Shown here piece by piece: positions 16,396 through 25,467 of a stretch of 64,000 nt of DNA. Location of the stretch: NCBI RefSeq assembly GCF_006517235.1, contig NZ_CP041188.1, positions 2,480,001 to 2,544,000 of the forward strand, read 5' to 3'. Below the pieces are notes generated by a model. That model was not told where the DNA came from. It ran no database searches and saw nothing but the letters and a program-made list of their open reading frames with translations. The first letter of the stretch is position 1. The number at the start of each line of letters is the position of its first letter. The DNA is from Pseudarthrobacter sp. NIBRBAC000502772 (GTDB lineage Bacteria; Actinomycetota; Actinomycetes; Actinomycetales; Micrococcaceae). The translations under genes were made by a program, and so were the position numbers.

Positions 16396-17877
16396 CTAGC
16401 TGGCGTAAGGGTCAGCTACGCCTATGTATTGGGTGTAGAGGTATTCCTCGATGCCTTCGTGGCCGCCTTCGCGGCCGAGCCCGGATTGTTTGATGCCGCC
16501 GAAGGGTGCGGCGGCGTTGGAGATGACGCCGGTGTTGAGGCCGAGCATGCCGGTCTCGAGCCGTTCGCCCATCCGGATGCCGCGGTTCAGGTCGCGGGTG
16601 AAGACGTACGCCACCAGCCCGTACTCGGTGTTGTTCGCGAGCCGGACGGCCTCGTCCTCGGTGGTGAAGGTGATGATCGGGGCGACGGGTCCGAAGATTT
16701 CCTCGGACAGGATGCGGGTGCCTTCGGTGACGCCAGTGAGGATGGTGGGCTCGTAGAAGTAGCCCGGGCCGTCCACGGGTCGGCCGCCGATCACGGCGGC
16801 GGCGCCGGAGTCGATGGCGTCCGTGACGAGTTCGTGGACTTTGTCCCTGCTCTTCGCATCGATCAGGGGACCGACCTTGGACTCCGGCTCCGTGCCGCGG
16901 GCCGTCGTCATGTCGGCCATTTTCACGGCGAATTTTTCGATGAATTGGGTTGCCACGGACTTGTGGACGATGAACCGGTTCGCGGCGGTGCAGGCCTCGC
17001 CCATGTTCCGCAGCTTGGCGAGCATCGCTCCGGTGACGGCGGCGTCGATGTCGGCGTCTTCGAAGACGATGAACGGGGCGTTGCCGCCGAGTTCCATCGA
17101 GGTGCGCAGCACGGTTTCGGAGGCGTCGGCGAGCAGGCGGCGGCCGATCTCGGTGGATCCGGTGAAGGAGAGCTTGCGGAGCCGGGTGTCCTTGATGAGC
17201 GGACCGGTGGTGGCGCCCGCGGTGGTGGACGGGATGACATTCAGGACACCGGCGGGCAGTCCGGCTTCCTGCATGAGCGCGGCGAGGAGCTGGGAGGTCA
17301 GTGGTGTGAGTTTGGCGGGTTTGAGGATCATGGTGCAGCCGGCGGCGACGGCGGGGGCGATCTTCCGGGTGGTCATGGCCAGCGGGAAGTTCCACGGGGT
17401 GATCAGCAGGCAGGGACCCACGGGCTTCTTGGTGACCAGGAGCCGGGATTTGCCCTCCGGGGAGACCGAGTAGCGGCCGGAGGTGCGGACGGCTTCTTCT
17501 GCGAACCAGCGCAGGAATTCGGCGGCGTAGGTGACCTCGCCTCGGGCCTCGGCCAGTGGTTTGCCCATTTCCAGGGTCATGAGCAGAGCGAAGTCCTCGG
17601 CGCGGGCGGTGACGAGCTCGAAGGCGCGGCGCAGTATCTCCCCGCGTTCACGCGCCGGAACCTTCGCCCAGGTGCCCTGCGCGGCAGCGGCCGCGTCCAG
17701 GGCCGCGAGGCTGTCGTGGACTCCTGCGTCAGCGATGGCCATGAGGGCCTTGCCGGTGGCGGGGTCTTCGACGTCGAACGTCTTACCCGACGCCGCCGGG
17801 CGCCACTGCCCGTTGATTAGGAGCCCGGTCGGAACAGAGGCCAACAGCGGATCCTCTTGGTTATGGGTTATGGACAA
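16396..17877 (-). CDS. gabD: NAD(P)-dependent succinate-semialdehyde dehydrogenase (GabD-like)
   Basis: An aldehyde dehydrogenase of 493 residues, closest in appearance to succinate-semialdehyde dehydrogenases, which oxidise the semialdehyde to succinate in GABA and related catabolism. Visible are the cofactor region ITPWNFPLAMTTRKIAPAVAAG, FTGSTEIGRRLL, the general-base Glu in MELGGNAPFIVFEDADID, the nucleophile Cys in GEACTAANRF, and the C-terminal PFGGIKQSGLGREGGHEGIEEYL. The start is a TTG at 17877 with GGAA upstream; no better start precedes the conserved LLINGQW. No GABA transaminase is adjacent, so the physiological aldehyde may differ. Confidence 0.88.
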   Translation of the reverse strand: MSITHNQEDPLLASVPTGLLINGQWRPAASGKTFDVEDPATGKALMAIADAGVHDSLAALDAAAAAQGTWAKVPARERGEILRRAFELVTARAEDFALLMTLEMGKPLAEARGEVTYAAEFLRWFAEEAVRTSGRYSVSPEGKSRLLVTKKPVGPCLLITPWNFPLAMTTRKIAPAVAAGCTMILKPAKLTPLTSQLLAALMQEAGLPAGVLNVIPSTTAGATTGPLIKDTRLRKLSFTGSTEIGRRLLADASETVLRTSMELGGNAPFIVFEDADIDAAVTGAMLAKLRNMGEACTAANRFIVHKSVATQFIEKFAVKMADMTTARGTEPESKVGPLIDAKSRDKVHELVTDAIDSGAAAVIGGRPVDGPGYFYEPTILTGVTEGTRILSEEIFGPVAPIITFTTEDEAVRLANNTEYGLVAYVFTRDLNRGIRMGERLETGMLGLNTGVISNAAAPFGGIKQSGLGREGGHEGIEEYLYTQYIGVADPYAS

Positions 17878-17981
17878 TTGTTTTCCATCATCCAGTGGGT
17901 GGCATCGCGCCTAGGGCGCATGAAATGGGCGATGGCCAGTCCGCCGCCGAGGGAGTATGCGCACACCTGGCCAACGGGTGC

Positions 17982-18758
17982 TCAGCTGCGCATGCTAAGG
18001 GGCAGCTCCGGCGTCGCTGCCTGGGTGTTGCCCAGGGACTGCAGCCGCGTGGCCACGACACTTATCTCGGCGATATTGGTACGGGGTGGCAGGCTAACTG
18101 CGCAATATGCCGCCTCGGCAACGTCGTCCGGATGGACTGCCCAGTCTCTGACCTCCCGGGGTGGCGGGCTCGGACGCAGGTCAAGGATGGGGGTGTCTAC
18201 GATTCCAGGCAGGATGCTGCACACCCGGATGCCGTTACCGTGCTCGTCCCGGGAGGCGCCTCGGGCGAGACCCAGAAGTGCGGACTTCGACGCCCCGTAA
18301 GCTGCACCACTGTGGTCGGGCCAGCTCGCAGCAATACTCGAGATTATGACGACGTCGCCGTGCTTTTCACGCAACTGATCCAGGGTAGCGGACAACAGGG
18401 TGAAAACTCCGTAGACGTTGATCTTCATGATGTGATCGAAGCTTTCGTCGTCAAGCTCCGCGAAGCGCCGGCGCGGAACGTTAGTGCCGGCCGCGCAGAT
18501 GAGGGTGTCGATGGGATCCTCGACTGAGAGCCGCTGGGCGAGGGCCCGGGCCCCGGCCGTGTCCGAGACGTCCAGGGCATGCGCCACAAACTGTCCGCTG
18601 AGAAGATGTTCAGGGCTTACCGCATTCAGGGCTTCCTGCCGACGGGCTACGCCATGTACCCGGGCGCCGGCTGCTAGGAACCGGCGGACTACGCTGGCAC
18701 CGATTCCGCTGCTGGCCCCCGTGACGAGGGCCACCCGGCCCTTAAGATTTCTCTCCAT
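17982..18758 (-). CDS. Short-chain dehydrogenase/reductase
   Basis: Classical SDR of 258 residues. The NAD(P)-binding TGASSGIG lies at residues 14-21, CAAG follows (ICAAGTNVPRRRF), and the catalytic Ser and YxxxK are in IISSIAASWPDHSGAAYGASKSAL. The ATG at 18758 is preceded by GGAGG. It is divergent from the MHS transporter across a shared operator-like dyad at 18861-18874, so it probably belongs to the same sugar or polyol pathway. The substrate is not evident. Confidence 0.9.
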   Translation of the reverse strand: MERNLKGRVALVTGASSGIGASVVRRFLAAGARVHGVARRQEALNAVSPEHLLSGQFVAHALDVSDTAGARALAQRLSVEDPIDTLICAAGTNVPRRRFAELDDESFDHIMKINVYGVFTLLSATLDQLREKHGDVVIISSIAASWPDHSGAAYGASKSALLGLARGASRDEHGNGIRVCSILPGIVDTPILDLRPSPPPREVRDWAVHPDDVAEAAYCAVSLPPRTNIAEISVVATRLQSLGNTQAATPELPLSMRS

Positions 18759-18855
18759 GATTTTCCTCCAAAAGTTGAGAGCCGTGGTCGCAGTTCTCTG
18801 CCTCGTTGCGTCCGTGACCCGGCCGTGGGACTTCCCGACCGATCTAAGTTATCAC

Positions 18856-18874
18856 TTGACAGACAATATGTCCG
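18856..18874 (+). promoter_or_regulatory. -35 box with overlapping dyad operator (motif copy 1)
   Basis: A perfect TTGACA at 18856-18861 overlaps AGACAATATGTCCG at 18861-18874. The latter is one copy of a 14-bp motif (GGAC-N6-TCCG type) found at five or six promoters of this window, and lies between the SDR (minus) and the MHS transporter (plus). Repression by an IclR-type protein is inferred. Confidence 0.5.
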
Positions 18875-19027
18875 CATGGTGATGTTGAGCCTAGATGGTG
18901 TGCCCCTCCGGCACCCTCCAAGTTCAGGAGTGGTCTGGATCCTCTGCTGCGGCAAGACAGATCAATTCGTGCTTGGTATCAACCGAGTCAAGCCACTGCG
19001 CGTGGCTTTCCAACGCGGGAGCATTCA

Positions 19028-20329
19028 ATGACGATTGTTGAGCAGAATCCAGCCCAACCCCAGACAGCCCCCGGACGCATCCGGCTTCAACGTAAATCCT
19101 TGCTCGCCACGGGCGTAGGTAACCTGCTCGAATGGTTCGACTGGACCATTTACACGGTTGCGTCCGTATACCTGGCGGGCAGTCTCTTTAACTCCGGCAA
19201 CCCGATGTCGTCACTCCTCAGCACACTGGCTGTCTTTGCCGTCGGCTTCCTCATGCGGCCCATCGGTGGACTCGTTTTTGGTCCCCTGGCCGATAAATGG
19301 GGACGTCGTAAAGTGCTGCTCACCACCATGTTCCTCATGGCTGGTGCGAGTTTGGGAATTGCCCTGATTCCGTCCTACGCGTCGATCGGCAGTTGGGCCT
19401 CCTTCCTGCTGCTTGTGGCACGACTGGTCCAGGGCTTTGCCCACGGCGGAGAGGCAACGACGTCGTACGCATATATCGCGGAGATTGCCCCGCCCAAGCG
19501 ACGCGGCCTGTGGTCCAGCACAGTCTTCATAGCCGTAGGCTCCGGCTCCCTACTCGCTACCTTCTTCATGGCACTCCTAACTGGCGTCCTCAGCAAAACT
19601 GAAATGATGGAGTGGGGATGGCGGTTACCCTTCGCCGCTGGAGCCTTGCTCGCAGTGGCTGCATTGTGGTTGCGCCGGGGCATGATGGAAAGCGAGCACG
19701 TGGCCACCGCCCCCGGCGGCAGCGCGGCAACGCCATGGAGTCCCCGACAAGTCTTCCGGGCCGGGGTCAAGCTGTTCCTGTACGAGGCAGGCTCCACTTT
19801 GACCTATTACACCTGGGTGACCTCGGCGGCGATCTATGCCATTGGCGTCAAGGGGATGGATCCGGGTCAGGCTTTCTTCATGAGCGTGATCGCACAAGTG
19901 GTGTACATTGCGTTCCTGCCGGTTTCGGGATGGATCTCGGACCACTGGGGCCGCAAGGCAACGACCCTGATCTCCCTGGTCGGTATTGCAGCCACCGTTT
20001 TCCCCCTATGGGGTCTGATGTCGAGTGAGCCTTGGACGTTGCTGGTGGCTCAGACTGTCGGACTGTTGCTGGTTGCGTTCATCACAGGGTCTAAACCAGC
20101 CGCCATCTCCGAGCAGATCCCGACACGATACCGTACCCGCATTTTCGGAGTCTCAATCTCACTGGGTGTTGCTGTCTGCGGCGGAACGGCGTCCTACCTG
20201 AGTACATGGTTGTACTCGATCGGATCTGGTTGGATATTCAACGTCTACGTCATCGCTGTCGCAGCTGTATCCAGTGCTGTCGTTCTTACTTGGAAAAACA
20301 ACAAAGGCGTCCCATTGGATCAGATTTAG
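19028..20329 (+). CDS. MHS-family (metabolite:H+ symporter) MFS transporter
   Basis: A 433-residue major facilitator protein with about 12 membrane helices. The start of helix 1, GVGNLLEWFDWTIYTVASVY, and the helix 2-3 loop GPLADKWGRRKVLLTTMFLM are characteristic of MHS symporters (KgtP, ShiA, ProP group), which take up organic acids, polyols or compatible solutes with protons. ATG 19028 has GGGAG upstream. It is followed by an alcohol dehydrogenase (76-base gap), so the pair likely imports and oxidises one compound. Confidence 0.9.
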   Translation: MTIVEQNPAQPQTAPGRIRLQRKSLLATGVGNLLEWFDWTIYTVASVYLAGSLFNSGNPMSSLLSTLAVFAVGFLMRPIGGLVFGPLADKWGRRKVLLTTMFLMAGASLGIALIPSYASIGSWASFLLLVARLVQGFAHGGEATTSYAYIAEIAPPKRRGLWSSTVFIAVGSGSLLATFFMALLTGVLSKTEMMEWGWRLPFAAGALLAVAALWLRRGMMESEHVATAPGGSAATPWSPRQVFRAGVKLFLYEAGSTLTYYTWVTSAAIYAIGVKGMDPGQAFFMSVIAQVVYIAFLPVSGWISDHWGRKATTLISLVGIAATVFPLWGLMSSEPWTLLVAQTVGLLLVAFITGSKPAAISEQIPTRYRTRIFGVSISLGVAVCGGTASYLSTWLYSIGSGWIFNVYVIAVAAVSSAVVLTWKNNKGVPLDQI

Positions 20330-20405
20330 CTCGCCCGTTTACCGCTTTACGTTCCCGGCGTCGCCCATGGCGCGCCGGGAACTTTCGTTTCCGGAAGGAT
20401 TCATC

Positions 20406-21437
20406 ATGAGCATATCTACCAAGTCGCTGCCCCTCCCGACGTCGGCGCCCGCCGCTGTCCGTACTTCCCTGCAGCCCCGCAGCATCCGCGTATTCGAACA
20501 GGACCTCCCAGTTCCTGGCCCTGGCGAGGTCCTGGTCCGGACCGAGTACTGCGGACTGTGCGGATCCGACCTGCATATCTGGAATGGCGATGACGGGTAC
20601 GACTGGGTACGTTGCGGCACCGTGCTGGGACACGAGATTGTGGGAACTGTGGTCCGAGTAAACGGATCGTCAGCAATTGTGCCAGGGACACGCGTTGTCG
20701 CGGTGGCGCAGTCTGGTTGCGGCGACTGCCCGGCCTGCGCATCGGAGTATGCCAACGGCTGCGCCCATAGGCTCACCTTGGGCCTCTCGCAGGACGGCGG
20801 GGCGGCCGGCTTTGTCCGCATCCCGTTTGCGCAGCTGATCCCGGTACCTGAACACATACCTGCGCTGACCGCGGTTCTCACGGAACCACTGTCGGTGGCA
20901 GCCCGGGCCGTGGCCAGCCGCGGGCTCGTCACGCATGCCGACACCGTGGTGGTCAGCGGCCCAGGCACGATCGGCATACTTGCGGCTCTGGTGTGCAAGC
21001 ACCTCGGCGCACGCGTTGTACTCAAGGGGCCGGAACGCGACGTTGCTGCACGCTCCGGACTGGCGGCGCAGCTTGGTCTTGAGTTGGTGGCGGAGCTGCC
21101 GCCCGGCTACCGGCCGAACGTCTGGATCGAAGCGGCTGGCGCCGCCGCGGCACTGGACGACGCCGTCCGCGAGCTGTCTGTCCTGGGCCGTCTCGTGGTG
21201 GTCGCTTTGTACGGCTCCCCTCCGGTGGTGGCGGCCAACGATGCCGTGCGTAAGGAACTGAACATCATCACCAGCTACAGTTCACATCGCGCTGACTATC
21301 AGCTTGCCCTCCGCATTCTCCAGGAACGACCCGACCTGGGCGATCTCCTGGTGGACGTGGTGCCGCTTCGGAATATTGCTCTGGCATTCGAGAAGGTGGG
21401 TCGAGGAATAGCGCCGAAAGTAGCCGTCGCGCCCTAG
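20406..21437 (+). CDS. Zinc-dependent alcohol/polyol dehydrogenase (MDR family)
   Basis: A 343-residue medium-chain dehydrogenase. Catalytic zinc ligands are in EYCGLCGSDLHIWNG and VLGHEIVGTV; the structural zinc lobe has four cysteines (GCGDCPACASEYANGC). The nucleotide-binding motif is VVVSGPGTIGILAALV. ATG 20406 follows GGAAGGA. It lies downstream of the MHS transporter and probably oxidises the imported polyol or sugar acid to a keto form. It ends at a strong bidirectional hairpin. Confidence 0.88.
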   Translation: MSISTKSLPLPTSAPAAVRTSLQPRSIRVFEQDLPVPGPGEVLVRTEYCGLCGSDLHIWNGDDGYDWVRCGTVLGHEIVGTVVRVNGSSAIVPGTRVVAVAQSGCGDCPACASEYANGCAHRLTLGLSQDGGAAGFVRIPFAQLIPVPEHIPALTAVLTEPLSVAARAVASRGLVTHADTVVVSGPGTIGILAALVCKHLGARVVLKGPERDVAARSGLAAQLGLELVAELPPGYRPNVWIEAAGAAAALDDAVRELSVLGRLVVVALYGSPPVVAANDAVRKELNIITSYSSHRADYQLALRILQERPDLGDLLVDVVPLRNIALAFEKVGRGIAPKVAVAP

Positions 21438-21570
21438 GGGCACGAAAATAATGGTCCTTGGGGCTCCGCGGCCAGCGGGCTCAGGACATGTGCAGGCACG
21501 GATCCGGCTTTGCCGTGGAAGGACGCATACGGGTAGTGCTTGCCGCGATCCAGCTATCGGCGAGGACGCA

Positions 21571-21606
21571 CGAAAGGCGGGCGGAACCAGTTCCGCCCGC
21601 CTTTCG
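21571..21606. terminator. Bidirectional terminator hairpin
   Basis: A perfect 17-bp stem (21571-21587 with 21590-21606, starting CGAAAGGCGG) with a 2-base centre sits between the convergent alcohol dehydrogenase (plus) and SDR (minus). Confidence 0.85.
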
Positions 21607-21636
21607 ACGATGGCCTTGACTCAGCTGCGCTAACAG

Positions 21637-22404
21637 CTAACTGAACGTTCCATCGATGGTGAGGCCGCCGTCGATCTTGATTAGCTCCCCATGGACAAAG
21701 GATGCGTCGGGGGACAGAAGGAACGCGATGACCGAGGCGATTTCCTCGGGTTCCGCGAGCCGGCCCAGGGGAGTGCGCCCGATGAGGGCCGTTTCACTAA
21801 GGGTTCCGTTTCGCAGGCCACTGCGGACCATCTCGGTGTTGACGTATCCAGGCGCCACTGCATTGACGCGGATGCCGTGGCGACCCCATTCAACCGCCAG
21901 GGTTCGTGTCAGGCCGAGCATGCCAGTCTTGGCGGTGGCGTATGCAGTCCGGCCTGGCAGCCCCAAGGTGGAACCAACTGAACCTATGTTGACAATGGAG
22001 CCACGCGCGGCCTTGAGCATCGGATAGAAAGTTTTGGCCATGAGCATGGAACCGGTCAGGTGAATGTCCAGGAGTCGGCGCCACTGGGCGATGTCGAGTG
22101 CCTCGGCCGGCTGCCGGAGGATATTTCCCGCACAGTTGACCAAACCGTCGATCCGTGCGGTTTCGTCCGCGACAGCCGCATGGAGGGAATCGACGCTTAC
22201 CTCGTCGGCAACGTCCACACCGAAGCCCAAGTGCGCGGAGCCCACCGGGTATTGCCTGTTGAGTTCCTCGGCGAGATCCTTGGCAGGTCCTTCATTGAGG
22301 TCGGCCACGATAATGCGCCAGCCGCGACTGGCGAGAGTGTTTGCCGCTTTCGCGCCGATTCCTTGCGCGCCGCCTGTAATCAGGGCGGTAGTGGGAGCGT
22401 TCAT
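21637..22404 (-). CDS. Short-chain dehydrogenase/reductase
   Basis: A classical SDR, 255 residues: TALITGGAQGIGAKAA near the N terminus, NCAGN, catalytic Ser in VNIGSVGSTLG, YATAK (AYATAKTGML), and RVNAVAPGYVNTEM. The ATG at 22404 has AAGGAG upstream. It is the last gene of the operon transketolase N - transketolase C - PfkB kinase - SDR. It likely interconverts a polyol or keto-sugar for the kinase and transketolase (inference). Confidence 0.9.
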   Translation of the reverse strand: MNAPTTALITGGAQGIGAKAANTLASRGWRIIVADLNEGPAKDLAEELNRQYPVGSAHLGFGVDVADEVSVDSLHAAVADETARIDGLVNCAGNILRQPAEALDIAQWRRLLDIHLTGSMLMAKTFYPMLKAARGSIVNIGSVGSTLGLPGRTAYATAKTGMLGLTRTLAVEWGRHGIRVNAVAPGYVNTEMVRSGLRNGTLSETALIGRTPLGRLAEPEEIASVIAFLLSPDASFVHGELIKIDGGLTIDGTFS

Positions 22405-22440
22405 TATTGTTGCTTCTCCTTGAACTATATGTGTGACGGC

Positions 22441-23538
22441 TCAGTAATGGTTGAGGCGGAAGGTAGCATCAGGCTCCTGCACGGTGACGTCAGGAGTTCC
22501 GTTAAGGCTTTGGAGCAGGGTTGTCGAACAGGCGACAGCCAGTGCTCCCCAGGCCGCGGATCGTGCCAGGGCGGCGGAAAACGCTATGGTCCAGGGACTT
22601 CCGCCGTTACCATCCGTGATGGTGCTTCCTTCACTTAGGAAGCCCGCCAGGGCCGCGTCGCCGGCGCCGGTGGTGTTGATAACCGGGGCTGTTGGAACGC
22701 GGGCCCATCGGACACCGTTCGGGCAGACCCCGATCAAACCGTCGGCGCCCATGCTGGCGAGGACCGTGCCGACTCCTGCGTTAACGAGTTCCCGGGCTGC
22801 CGCTACAACGTCCCCGAGAGTCGACAATTGGCGCCCGGCGACGGACTCCAATTCCGGTAGGTTAGGTTTCACTAGGTCAACCAGGCCGCTCGTAGCCCAG
22901 CGACCCAGGTCGGCACCGTTGACATCCAGACATACTTTGACCCCAAGCTGCTGGACCTGCGCTAGCAGCCATCGAAGATCCACAGGGTTCCCGTCGGTTG
23001 TCATGGGCAGGGCTCCCGCCACGACCAGCCAGTCGGCGTCCAAAGTGCGGAGCTCATCCAGGGTGGCCTCGCACACGGACCGCCATTCGGCCTCCGGCAG
23101 GAGTCCTGGCTTCTGATTGGCGTTAGTGGTGGATCCGTCCGAGGAAACCAGCACGGTGTTGATGCGCGTGGGAGGCGACACGAGAACCGTGCGGATAAGC
23201 TCGCCCTCCCGGCGCATGAGTTCCAGCCCGGAAGGATCCTTGGCCGATACCGGCGCGACCGCGCGGGTGAGGTTACCGGCCAGCCGCAGGGTGCGGGCGA
23301 CGTTGATGCCGTTTCCACCCAAGTACTGCTCGACAGTGAGCGCCCGGTTGACGGTCCCGGGCACCAAATCTTCAAAGAAGTAGACACGGTCCACCACCGG
23401 GGACGGAGTCAGTGTCACCACGACCTGCCGTCTGCCGACAGTCTCTTGCTCTGACTCCTTCCCGGTTCGGCGGGTGCTGAGCGCCCCGTGCCGGGCGGCT
23501 TCTCCTGCGCGGCTGGTCTTTTGAGTGATGAGGCTCAT
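22441..23538 (-). CDS. PfkB-family sugar kinase (1-phosphofructokinase/tagatose-6-phosphate kinase type)
   Basis: A ribokinase-fold kinase of up to 365 residues. GNGINVARTLRLAGN is the sugar-binding GG-N region of FruK/LacC-type members, and NTTGAGDAALAGFLSEG carries the catalytic Asp and anion hole. LTPSPVVDRVYFFEDL aligns with the usual FruK N terminus, so the first 35-40 residues before it form an unusual basic extension; the start at 23538 has only a weak ribosome binding site and a later GTG may be used. Placed 20 bases after the transketolase C subunit, it probably phosphorylates the ketose that becomes the transketolase donor. Confidence 0.85.
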   Translation of the reverse strand: MSLITQKTSRAGEAARHGALSTRRTGKESEQETVGRRQVVVTLTPSPVVDRVYFFEDLVPGTVNRALTVEQYLGGNGINVARTLRLAGNLTRAVAPVSAKDPSGLELMRREGELIRTVLVSPPTRINTVLVSSDGSTTNANQKPGLLPEAEWRSVCEATLDELRTLDADWLVVAGALPMTTDGNPVDLRWLLAQVQQLGVKVCLDVNGADLGRWATSGLVDLVKPNLPELESVAGRQLSTLGDVVAAARELVNAGVGTVLASMGADGLIGVCPNGVRWARVPTAPVINTTGAGDAALAGFLSEGSTITDGNGGSPWTIAFSAALARSAAWGALAVACSTTLLQSLNGTPDVTVQEPDATFRLNHY

Positions 23539-23558
23539 AGGGATCAGCGTCCCGTTGG

Positions 23559-24491
23559 CTAGTCGTCGGCCAGGGCGTGGCTGACTTGCTCAGCGACGCG
23601 CACTGCCGAAAGCCCGTACTTGTCGAGCAGGTACGCGTTTGGAGCGGATTCGGACCAGGCGTCTGCCAAGCCAAGTCGGGTGACAGTCTTGCCAAGCGTG
23701 GTGCCGGTGACGAGCTCGCTAACGAGCCCGCCGAGTCCTCCGATAATGCTGTGCTCTTCGATGGTGAAGATCGGGGCAGGCCCGGACAGGGCCGTCAACA
23801 GGGCCGCCTCGTCCAGGGGCTTGAGACACGGAACATGCACGACGCGCGTCTCGATTCCCTCTGCCGCCAGCAGGCCGGCAGCATCCATCACTCGGGAGCT
23901 CTGGACGCCCGTGGAGACCAGGATGGCACCGTCGCCCTCGCGCAGGATATGGACTGCCCCCTGGACAAAGGAATAGCCAGGGTTAAAGACGTCGGCGACG
24001 GCGTCCCGGGCAAGCCGCAGGTATACCGGGCCCTCGTGTTCCGCCGCCCACCGGATTGCTGCCTCGGCTTCCACGGCATCGGCCGGGGCGATTACGGTCA
24101 TGCCCGGCATGGCCCGCATGATGGCAAGGTCCTCGATGTCCTGGTGCGTCTTGCCGCTGCTGCCGTTGAGCAACCCTGCGTAGGAAGCGGCAATCTTCAC
24201 CGGCGCACCGGTCTGAGACACCAGCATGCGAATCGGATCGAGGGCGCGGTGGGTCAGGAAGACGCCGAACGTGGACAGCCATGGTCGGAAGCCCAACGTA
24301 GACAGACCGAACGCTACACCGACCATGTTCTGTTCCGCTATACCGATTTCGAAGAAGCGGTCCGGGAAGGCGTCTGCGAAAAGGTCGGCTTTGGTTGATG
24401 TGGCGAGGTCCCCGTCCACGACGGCCACCCGCAAGTCCGTACGGGCGAGGTCCACAAGGGTCTGTCCCCAAACGTCGCGTTGCGCCTTCAC
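23559..24491 (-). CDS. Transketolase, C-terminal subunit
   Basis: A 310-residue separate pyrimidine-binding plus C-terminal subunit. It contains IGIAEQNMVGVAFGLSTLGFRPW (the Glu activates thiamine diphosphate), then GAPVKIAASYAGLLNGSSGKTHQDIEDLAIMRAMPGMTVIAPADAVE, and a transketolase C domain (GVQSSRVMDAAGLLAAEGI...). GTG 24491 overlaps the stop of the N-terminal subunit as GTGA, with GAAGGAG upstream, indicating 1:1 translational coupling. Split transketolases are typical of dedicated catabolic loci; the best-described cases use apulose-4-phosphate or sulfofructose. Confidence 0.93.
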   Translation of the reverse strand: MKAQRDVWGQTLVDLARTDLRVAVVDGDLATSTKADLFADAFPDRFFEIGIAEQNMVGVAFGLSTLGFRPWLSTFGVFLTHRALDPIRMLVSQTGAPVKIAASYAGLLNGSSGKTHQDIEDLAIMRAMPGMTVIAPADAVEAEAAIRWAAEHEGPVYLRLARDAVADVFNPGYSFVQGAVHILREGDGAILVSTGVQSSRVMDAAGLLAAEGIETRVVHVPCLKPLDEAALLTALSGPAPIFTIEEHSIIGGLGGLVSELVTGTTLGKTVTRLGLADAWSESAPNAYLLDKYGLSAVRVAEQVSHALADD

Positions 24492-25381
24492 TTTGCTTCT
24501 CCTTCGAATGTCTGGCCGAGCTCTGCTGCTGCGGTGGTCAGCTGGTCCTTAGTGGCCACGCCGTTATGCCACTTGTACGTGCCTTCGGCGAACGACACAC
24601 CCTTGCCCTTCGTCGTCTTAGCGAGAATCACCGTTGGTTTGTCGGATCCGCGCAGTTCCCGGACGCGATCGAATGCTGCCTGAATCTCGTCGAAGTCGTG
24701 GCCGTCGATGTTGATGACGTTCCAGCCGAAGCTGCTGAAGACTCCTGTCAGGTCCACTCCGGCCCACGGATTGGAGCGATCGAAGCGGTCACCTTCTTCC
24801 GAGACCGGCCAGCCGTATTGCTGGAGCCCGTTGAGATCGACGACCGCGGTCAGGTTGTCCAATTTGAAGCGGCGGCATGTGTGGACTGCCTCCCAGACCA
24901 TGCCTTCTTCGAGTTCGCCATCACCCAGCATGACCCAGGTGTGGAAATCGGCGCCCAGCCGCTTTGCGGCCAGGGCCATTCCGGCGCCCGCCGACAGACC
25001 CTGGCCCAAGGAGCCGCTGGATGAGTCGACGCCCGGCGTCAGTTTCATGTCGGGGTGTCCCTGCAGCCGGGAACCGCCTTGATCAAAGGTGGCCAGTTCC
25101 TCCACCGGGAAATACCCGCGCAATGCCAGTACGGCGTATAACCCGATGGCGCAGTGGCCCTTAGAGAGGATGAAACGGTCCCGGGACGGTTCCTGTGGGT
25201 TGCGCGGGTCAACGGAAAGCTCGTTGAAATAGAGGTAAACGAGCAGGTCCATCGCCGAGAGCGGGCCACCGATGTGGCCGGCCTTGGCGTCCGCCACCGT
25301 CTGGAGGACGTGCCATCGACCGCGGGAGGCCAGTTCTTGGAGTTCGGCGGTCGTCGCACGAATTTCTTGTTTGGTTGACAT
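24488..25381 (-). CDS. Transketolase, N-terminal (thiamine diphosphate) subunit
   Basis: A 297-residue thiamine-diphosphate-binding subunit: GHIGGPLSAMDLLVYLYF, FILSKGHCAIGLYAVLALRG, GSLGQGLSAGAGMALAAK, and the metal and diphosphate motif MLGDGELEEGMVWEAVHTCRRFKLDNLTAVVDLNGLQ. ATG 25381 has GAGGA upstream. First gene of the four-gene operon. Just upstream lies GGACTGGTTGTCC (25439-25451), related to the locus-wide dyad motif. The separate subunits and nearby kinase suggest a special ketose phosphate rather than the central pentose phosphate pathway. Confidence 0.93.
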   Translation of the reverse strand: MSTKQEIRATTAELQELASRGRWHVLQTVADAKAGHIGGPLSAMDLLVYLYFNELSVDPRNPQEPSRDRFILSKGHCAIGLYAVLALRGYFPVEELATFDQGGSRLQGHPDMKLTPGVDSSSGSLGQGLSAGAGMALAAKRLGADFHTWVMLGDGELEEGMVWEAVHTCRRFKLDNLTAVVDLNGLQQYGWPVSEEGDRFDRSNPWAGVDLTGVFSSFGWNVINIDGHDFDEIQAAFDRVRELRGSDKPTVILAKTTKGKGVSFAEGTYKWHNGVATKDQLTTAAAELGQTFEGEAK

Positions 25382-25438
25382 GACATTGTCCTCATTGATC
25401 GTAGTCAGGAAGTCGTGAGTAAGAGATTACCGTTATGC

Positions 25439-25452
25439 GGACTGGTTGTCCA
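25439..25452. promoter_or_regulatory. Dyad motif upstream of the transketolase operon (copy 2)
   Basis: GGACTGGTTGTCCA: GGAC and GTCC arms spaced by five bases, 58 bases before the transketolase N start. It matches the consensus in its arms but less in the centre than the other copies. Confidence 0.4.
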
Positions 25453-25467
25453 TTGAATGAGAAGAAT

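Noticed and set aside
16357..17820. 487-codon open frame on the plus strand
   Set aside because: It lies antisense to the full-length aldehyde dehydrogenase, is rich in Gly/Asp/Glu without any domain, and reflects GC bias.
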